From NCBI GenBank assembly GCA_033239125.1, contig BSWB01000008.1:2262001-2326000 (forward strand): a stretch of DNA of 64,000 nt, in the 5' to 3' direction. Origin of the DNA: Fagopyrum homotropicum (Eukaryota; Streptophyta; Magnoliopsida; Caryophyllales; Polygonaceae). How positions within the stretch are numbered: position 1 is the first letter of the stretch; each line of letters starts with the position of its first letter. The notes below the pieces were generated by a model. It did no database searches, was not told the DNA's origin, and saw only the letters and a program-made list of their open reading frames with translations. Shown here piece by piece: positions 57,588 to 64,000 of the stretch. The position numbers and the translations under genes are program-made.

Positions 57588-58710
57588 TGTTACAATGTGT
57601 ATAGGTCTTGAATAACATTAAAAAGGAAGATCTCGGCTAAGAGATTTATTACAACAACAGATACAACCAACGAAGAAGATCTAGGAGAAGATCTTAAACG
57701 ACAACAAACCAACCACCCAAGAAGATAGGCATTTGAAGATAAGAACCTAAGAGAAGACCTCGGATGAAAATTGCTTGAAGAGAAGATCTTGTGAGAAGAT
57801 TTCGGCCGAAAATTTCAAACGAATATGAAGATCTCAAATGGCTATAAAAGTTTGCTGAGGAGAAGATTCACTTGAAGATATCCAACGACTTTCAAGTGAA
57901 GAGAAGATCTTGGCTAAAAGATCTTATTTGCAACGGCTACTTCTCAAACAACGTGAGAAGATCTCGCTGAAACAAACATCGGAATCTATGAAAGAAAGAA
58001 GACGTTACAACAGTTGCAAGATAACGGCTAGAAGAAGATTTCCATATAAGACTATAAAAGAAGACATAGATTGGAGATGAAGATAGAGCTTACATGTGAA
58101 AGAAACCAAGCCTACAAGCGATCATACAAGACATATTCAACGATCCAAAAGTTTATCTTCCTCTTTAAGCTTACTTAGTTTTATTCGTGAGAGTGAGATA
58201 AACACAAGAGCTACATTGACATATAATTACAATGCTATACTCAATAACGTCACTCTACGAAGTAACTAGGCTATTATTGCTAGAATAGAGTTGATTAAAT
58301 CGTAGCATTGAGGCTACATTGAGAGAAGAAGGGCAATTTTTCTAGGTTGTATCTAGGACTCACAACAAGCAGATAATAGATAGTTAGAATCCTATGGTCG
58401 GAAACCCTAAGAGGAGAGTAGGCTGTAAGGGCCGAACTTCGCAAACATATTGTGTGTCGATATTTTCTATTCCGCACATTATATCGCGTTTTATTGTGAC
58501 TCACAACTTTCTGTAGGTTTCGAAGTCAAGGCCTTGAGATCAACTTCAAAGCCTTGAGAAACAATTTTGTCACTAAGCGCAAATATCGACTTCAATACCT
58601 TGAGATTAGTTTCAAAGCCTTGATATCCGATATTGCGAAAAGTTCCCATATTATATTCAACCCCCTTCTAGAGTGTTTGTATTCTTATTAATCCCCTACT
58701 CGGTTCTTCA
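57588..58710 (+). mobile_element. Ty1/copia-type LTR
   Basis: Starts TGTTACAATG at 57588 and ends TTCTTCA at 58710, two bases before the primer site TGGTATCAGAGC at 58713-58724. Length 1.12 kb, in the range of SIRE/Maximus-type LTRs. GAAGATCT-type words are repeated many times in its first half. No second LTR lies in the window, so the left boundary rests only on the TG..CA rule. Confidence 0.6.
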
Positions 58711-58767
58711 ATTGGTATCAGAGCTAGACTCGCGTATATTGATTTAACCATCAGTGAGACTGATCAT

Positions 58768-59593
58768 GAACTTTGTAGGTGATGGAGGATTCGCTCAAGG
58801 AAGATCTACCTCTTAAGCACCTCTCTTCTGCGGTAACAACTTTGCCCATTGGAGAGCACGAATTCAGATGTTTATTATTGATCAAGACATGGAACGTTTG
58901 AGCATTATTCAAACTGGACCAAAAATCCCAACCACCACGGTTGAAGGAGTCCAAGTTCAAAAGAAGGAAGCTGACCACTGAAACGGACTTGGATAGTGTG
59001 GCTAACTACTACAAGGCCATGAACCTGCTTTATTGTGGATTGGATGCTAACGAATTCAATCGTGTTTTATCGTGCAAAAGTGCAAAGGAAATATCGGACA
59101 AGTTAATAGTTACGTATGAAGGACAAGTCAAGTAAAGGAGACGAAAATAAGCATCTTTCTCGGGAACTATAAATTATTCAAGATGACTTCAAATGAGACA
59201 GTCAAATAAATGTTCACAAGATTGACTGAGATTATGAACAATCTCGACTCACTTGGAAAAGTCTTCACAAATGAAGAAAAAGTAAGGAAAGTCCTAAGAA
59301 GGTTGCCTAAAGCTAAGTGGTGACCAAAAGTGACCTCCGTTGAAGAAGCTCAAAATCTCACAACATTACCTCTCGATGATCTTCTTGGAAAACTAATCAC
59401 CCATGAAATGGTTCTTAGTGAAGAAGATAGAGAGCCATCTTCAAACAAAACGCACTTTGCCTTAAGATCCAAGAAGGAGAACATTCCATTAGATGATCAA
59501 GAGAGTGATGATGAGGAGGAAGATCCATTCGCCTTGATTTCAAGAGGTCTTGCAAGAATTATACAAATGAAGAAGCAATTTGCAAACAAATAA
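58768..59593 (+). pseudogene. Copia gag fragment
   Basis: Shifted frames read FAHWRARIQMFI, YKLFKMTSNETV, MFTRLTEIMNNLDSLGK, KVLRRLPKAKW, VTSVEEAQNLTTLPLDDLLG and KLITHEMVLSEED, the order of UBN2-type copia gag. It ends with an open frame 59330-59593. Protease and pol do not follow, so the element is truncated after gag by the GC-rich sequence that begins at about 59660. Confidence 0.85.
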
Positions 59594-60610
59594 TATCCAT
59601 GAACATCAAGACCTAGATGTAAGTTTTCTAACCCTAACGAAAAAACTAAAGTACTAACTTGTAACACCCGATTCTTTAGAGGCCCTTCAGGGTTGCCTTC
59701 GGGTAGGTTACCAGCGGGTACGCCGACCCACAGGGGTGGCCATTGTTTTCCGCAGGGGCGGGTAAACAGTGGGCCGCGTCATTTCTGTTTCGTAATCGTC
59801 GTCGGTTACAAAACCCTCTCTTAATCCTGAACCCTTACTTCCTCTTTGCCCTAATCTTCATTTTTGCCATTTCCTCATAAGCTCTTGACTGCCTTGGAGA
59901 TTTACGATAGTGTTCTCTCCTTTCTCCTTTGTCTTCTTCTCTTCCTTCAACGATTCCTTCTTCTTCCGTCCTTCACCCTCTCTCCCTCTTTCTCTCTTGA
60001 TTTCTGTCACCAGAAGCGTTGTTTTGTTCGTTTTCATTAGACTACAACAAGGTTCACGAAGAAAGTCGTCTTTATGAATCCCTGAAGAAATCGTTCGTCC
60101 CCTTCAAATTCATTGACGAGTAAGGGTAGGTTGTTTCTCCCTTTTCGTTCCTTTGATTACCGAGTGGCTACATGAAGATCTGACTGAGTATACACAAAGT
60201 TACAGGAAGGGTTTAATGTAAGATCCCAGTTATGGTTGTCACCGCCCCCGCGGTGACAATGACCCGCCCCTGCGGCCAACCACGGCCGCGGCAGGGCCAA
60301 CCGCCCTTGCGGTTTTGCCCTAGACCGCGAAGATCTTCCTTCCTTTTTCGTTTCTATCTTGTTTCCCTTCATAGAAGATCCAATTTTATATCTTTGGGCT
60401 GAATTTCCTTGGATCTTCTAACCCTAGAACGTCTTTCCTCCTTCTCCCAATCCTTCTCTATAAAATCCCACCTTCTTCCCGTTTTTCCCGCCTCTTGCAT
60501 ACGTTTCTTCAACCTTGAAAGTTGCAACCGTTTTTCCATCTTCCCTTGATGAACGTGTAAATTCTCTTCCTTGTGATCTTCATCACGTTCTAGATCTTTG
60601 TTGCACCTTG

Positions 60611-62882
60611 TGATAGAAATACGGGTGATCTAGATCGAGGAGAAATTTCGACTACTTCTTCTTGATCGTTTGAGTTGGATTAAACTTAGAACTTGAGCGG
60701 CGGAAGCTTGGATGCGGAAGCGTTCGGTTGATCCTTCAAAAGGATCCTCGAGTATGAAGGCTTGGATCAAAGACTATTTCCAAGATAAGAACTTTAAGAG
60801 GATTGAAGAAGAAGTGATGCCTAAACCAAGTAAGAGGATTTTTCCTTCACAATACTTGGATTCAACTTAGATATATCTTACAAATGAGCCAAACCATCCT
60901 TATATAGTGGATGGAGGTCATACAAAGAGTCCAAACATAAATGACGGAATTAAAAGCCATAATTAAGTTCCGGTAAATGAAAAGTCTAAAATATGAAAGG
61001 TCGGAATTTAAGTCACGGAATTAAGTTCCGGAATTAAAGTTCCGTATATAAAAGGCCTATTATTAAATAGCCGAAATAAAATAAATGTCTTCAAACTGGT
61101 GCGGGTCCTTCTAGCCGGAAACATGGATGGCATCGCCATCCCTGGGCGTATCATTCTCCTCCTCTTAAATGTGAAACGTCCCTGTTTCACCGTCAGAAAA
61201 GAAAGGAGTCGCTTGAGGAACAAGACCCTTGAAATTCAGCACGGGATGCATATTGTCGGAGTCGGGCGGTTTGGACTTGTAGTCCTTCAAAAGGTCAGTG
61301 GTGCCGCCAAGATTGTCAAACATAAAGGAGGAAAAAGTCCGGATCGCGAGGCTCGAACTTATAGTTTGACATGGTGGTGATGTTGTGGACTTTGTCTCTT
61401 ATGCCGTAAATGGTCTTGATTTTGAATGACGGAGGCATGCTGAAAAGATTGAATGGCAAGCCGGTAGGTAAGTGAGTGGGCATAGTAAAGACAAACCTCG
61501 GATCATGCAACTCAGATTTGTAATCCAACAACAGAATGGTGTCATTGTTGGGGTTGATGACTTCTTCATCCTCGAGGGTGATCTCATCTTTGTCATTTTG
61601 AAAGTACTCTCCACATACGGATTGATAAGATGAATTGGAATTGCCGGGGAGACCTCTTGAATGTTGATTTTTTCGATGTCTTTGATTTCGTCACACAACG
61701 GTTGGACAACCAGCTCACTCCTTGGCTGTGACACCGCTTGAGGTTCTTCTTGTTGGGCAACCGTTGTTAGGGAAAAAACTTGTGCCTTCAAAGCTTCTAA
61801 CTCACGCTTTAGATCATCATTTGTTGCCTTGAGCATGACATACTCCTCTTGGGGACTAGGACGCCGTCGGGGGGGCAACATTAATAACTTGCTCATGATT
61901 AGCACGCCGTCTTGGGGCAACATTGGTATCCTTAAAATATTCTTGTCGGTGTGGATACCATTGGTGCCCATCCCTGAAAAAAATCGGTCTTGGTGGGTCC
62001 GGAGGAGGCAACCACTCCTTGTCATTATAATGGGAACTCCAACGGTTTTGTTGATACCGTCGGTGCCTCTTTGTGGCTGCTTTGAGATTTAGCTCATGTG
62101 GAGAAGGCATCCATTCTCCATATAAATCAAACTGATCATCATCATAAGAATCATAATCATCATAGAACATGATGAATGATGAAGAAACACTTGAAGATCT
62201 TCGAAGAACACCGAAGAACACTTGAAGATCTTCGAAGAACACTTAAAGATCTTCAAAGAACACTGAATAAATTTGATCAAGAAAAAAAAATTTTGTAAAG
62301 AAACTTGACCTCGATCCCGAGCTCTGATACCAATGATAGAAATACGGGCGATCTAGATCGAGGAGAAACTTCAACTACTTCTTCTTGATCGTTCGAGTTT
62401 TATCAAATGTAGAACTTGAGCGGCGGAAGCTTAGAAATGGATGCGGAAGCGTTCGGTTGATCCTTAAAAAGGATCCTCGAATATGAAAGGCTTGAATCAA
62501 AGACTAGATCCAAGATAGAACTTTAAGAGGGTGAGAGAAGAAGGTGATGCCTAAACTAAGTAAGAGGGTTTTCCTTCTCAATACTTAGTATTCAACTTAG
62601 ACATACCTTTACAAATTAGCCAAACCATCCTTATATAGTGGATGGGGGCTAACCAAGGTTCAAACATAAATGACAGAATTTAAAGTCGGAATTAAGTTCC
62701 GGTAAATGAAAAGCCTAAAATATGAAAGGTCGGAATTTAATTCACGGAATTAAGTTCCGGAATTAAAGTTTTGAATATAAAAAGACCTATTATTAAATAG
62801 CCGAATAATAATAAATGTCTTCAAAATATGCGGGTCCTTCTAGCCGGAAACACGAATGGCATCGCCATCCGGGGGCGTATCA
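60611..62882 (-). mobile_element. Complete small non-autonomous LTR retrotransposon
   Basis: LTRs 60611-61153 and 62334-62882 (543 and 549 bp) start TGATAGAAATACGGG and end GGGCGTATCA on the plus strand. CCTTG flanks both ends exactly (60606-60610, 62883-62887). The primer site TGGTATCAGAGC is on the minus strand at 62332-62321, one base from the right LTR, and a polypurine tract AAGAGGAGGAGAA abuts the left LTR, so the element is read on the minus strand. The 1.18-kb interior has no reverse transcriptase or integrase, so it must rely on another element. Confidence 0.93.
61390..62170 (-). CDS. Unrecognised protein of the small LTR element, frameshifted
   Basis: The minus-strand ATG at 62170 opens an acidic, tyrosine-rich frame (MFYDDYDSYDDDQFDLYGEW) that ends at 61856. 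An overlapping frame (62025-61399) continues with a coiled-coil stretch (EEYVMLKATNDDLKRELEAL) followed by a Pro/Gln-rich linker and INPYVESTFK. Later, in a third frame, comes LLDYKSELHDPRFVF with PTHLPTGLPFNLFS. There is no zinc knuckle, protease or polymerase motif. It could be a diverged gag-like structural protein; that is inference from position and coiled coil only. Confidence 0.5.
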
Positions 62883-64000
62883 CCTTGCTTCCATTTTGTT
62901 TTCCTTTCTTGTTTCGTTCTTCTCTTTTTTTCTTCTCCAAGGATTAAGTTTGAGTCTTGATTCTTGTGAAGCGTTCCGTTACTGATTTATTGTTGTTCTC
63001 AGGCTCCCTTGGTTGAGTCTTGTCGTATGTGGATCAAAGGATCGAGCTTTGAATCCCCTGATGCTATCGAAGAAGCCCGACAGTTGCTTCTGTCAAGCAA
63101 CCGCCCCCGCGCCTCTACCTTGCCGCCCCTGCGGATCTAATCAGTGCTGCCCCTACGCCTTATTCAGCCGCCACTGGAGTTTTTCTGCAGTAGCTTCCCG
63201 TCTTTTGTGAGCTACTTCCTTCCTTGCTTCATTTGTTCCTTTCCTTGGACTTTCATGTTGTTGTTGAATCTTAGTGTTCTATAAGACTAAGGTTGAGAAC
63301 TTAGCTTGTGAAGATCTCTTAGAGATCATGGAGACTAGAAGTTATAGACTTCTAGCAATCGTTTCGGTTCCTGATCTCTGTATGCCTTGTTTGAGCATGC
63401 TTTTTGTCCTTTCCTGAGGGAAACTGAGTTGGTTTCTGATTCCTTGTTGATCATTGAGTTACCTTCGAGTGAGGTAAGTCCCTTGGACTTACTTAGCTTC
63501 ATTCCGTATATCCGTTTAATTCTATTGACTTGTTTGTGTTGTTTATCTTGTTATAACTGATAACCGGAATAGGATTCACCTTTGTTACACCTTAATTGGC
63601 CCAAGTGTATTATAACCGGGTGGTGATCGCTTGTCTAGTTTAGAAAGGGGAAACTAGGAAGTGCACTTGCGACCATCCAGCATGTGACAAAGGGATGCAT
63701 CCGCTCTATTCCTGTTGGTGAAAGGAGACCGAGGCGAGATCCTAGTGATTCTCGTGTGACAACATAAGTGAATTAGAAAAGGGATTAACTTAATAAAAGA
63801 TAATAACCGGCCGAGTGTGAGCATGATTATGTGTTTTACTTTACCTTATGTGTGTTTGTGCCTTTACTATCTTTTTGATATGTAGAATGTTAGCTAACGG
63901 TTTATACCGATGTTGTAGATGTTCCACAGGTTCAGGATGCTGCTGAGTGATCCGGATGGTGTGGACAGCCGGGGTTCCCGTACATTATATGACGGGATCG

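Larger units (their letters stand above)
59660..64000 (+). mobile_element. GC-rich LTR-like sequence, continues past the window
   Basis: Begins TGTAACACCCGATTC, a common start of plant Ty3/gypsy LTRs. The first part (59700-60340) and the part after 62888 share CGCCCCYGCGG-rich patches and pyrimidine-rich stretches. No protein domain is visible: about 2 kb of it flanks the small LTR element at 60611-62882. The other end and any internal region are outside the window, so the assignment rests on the start motif and composition. Confidence 0.4.

Overview
This window is nuclear DNA from a flowering plant, most likely a eudicot. The evidence is intron-containing plant genes (a group A MAP kinase, a mitochondrial DEAD-box helicase, an organellar-type RNase H1 and a NEDD8 protease) set in AT-rich DNA packed with plant transposons. 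The species cannot be told from the sequence. All four intact genes lie on the minus strand, and every intron I could place has GT-AG ends.

Genes. 4497-7963 is a PMH/RH53-like mitochondrial DEAD-box helicase (7 exons, 638 aa). 26746-27411 is a DEN1/SENP8-type NEDD8 protease (221 aa). 44726-48688 is an RNase H1 with an N-terminal viroplasmin-type hybrid-binding domain (9 exons, 358 aa). 50713-52933 is an MPK3-like MAP kinase (6 exons, 378 aa). Gene debris includes a damaged ribosomal protein S28 copy (8860-8997), a leucine-rich-repeat fragment (28281-28545) and a possible lysine-rich exon (35060-35215).

Mobile DNA, left to right: a LINE 3' end (1-1134); a foldback element (2370-2990); a MITE inside a TA microsatellite (9586-9878); a decayed PIF/Harbinger MYB-like gene (10667-11700); a nested stack at 15924-24502 (Helitron, inside it a hAT MITE, inside that a genome-length endogenous caulimovirid); a short LINE with target-site duplication (24653-24943); hAT MITEs at 25698-26537 and 30982-31557; a satellite-like array interrupted by a minus-strand Helitron with four tandem copies of its own 5' end (28899-30273); a Ty1/copia element (36612-43440) inserted in a LINE; a hAT with transposase remains (53329-56069); a Harbinger transposase remnant (56200-56960); a Ty1/copia LTR plus gag (57588-59593); and a GC-rich LTR-like sequence from 59660 to the end that is split by a complete small LTR element (60611-62882).

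The endogenous pararetrovirus has primer-binding site, coat protein with zinc knuckle, movement protein, protease, reverse transcriptase, RNase H, a downstream ORF, and then promoter and poly(A) signal. The coat-before-movement order points to the solendovirus/cavemovirus side of Caulimoviridae. It carries many stops and frameshifts and cannot encode a complete virus as it stands.

The strongest new observations are the three-level nest around the virus copy, the Helitron with tandem 5' ends and a matching empty site, the copia element with two polypurine tracts about 2 kb apart, and the small LTR element with an unrecognised acidic/coiled-coil reading frame. I found no tRNA, rRNA or CRISPR features.
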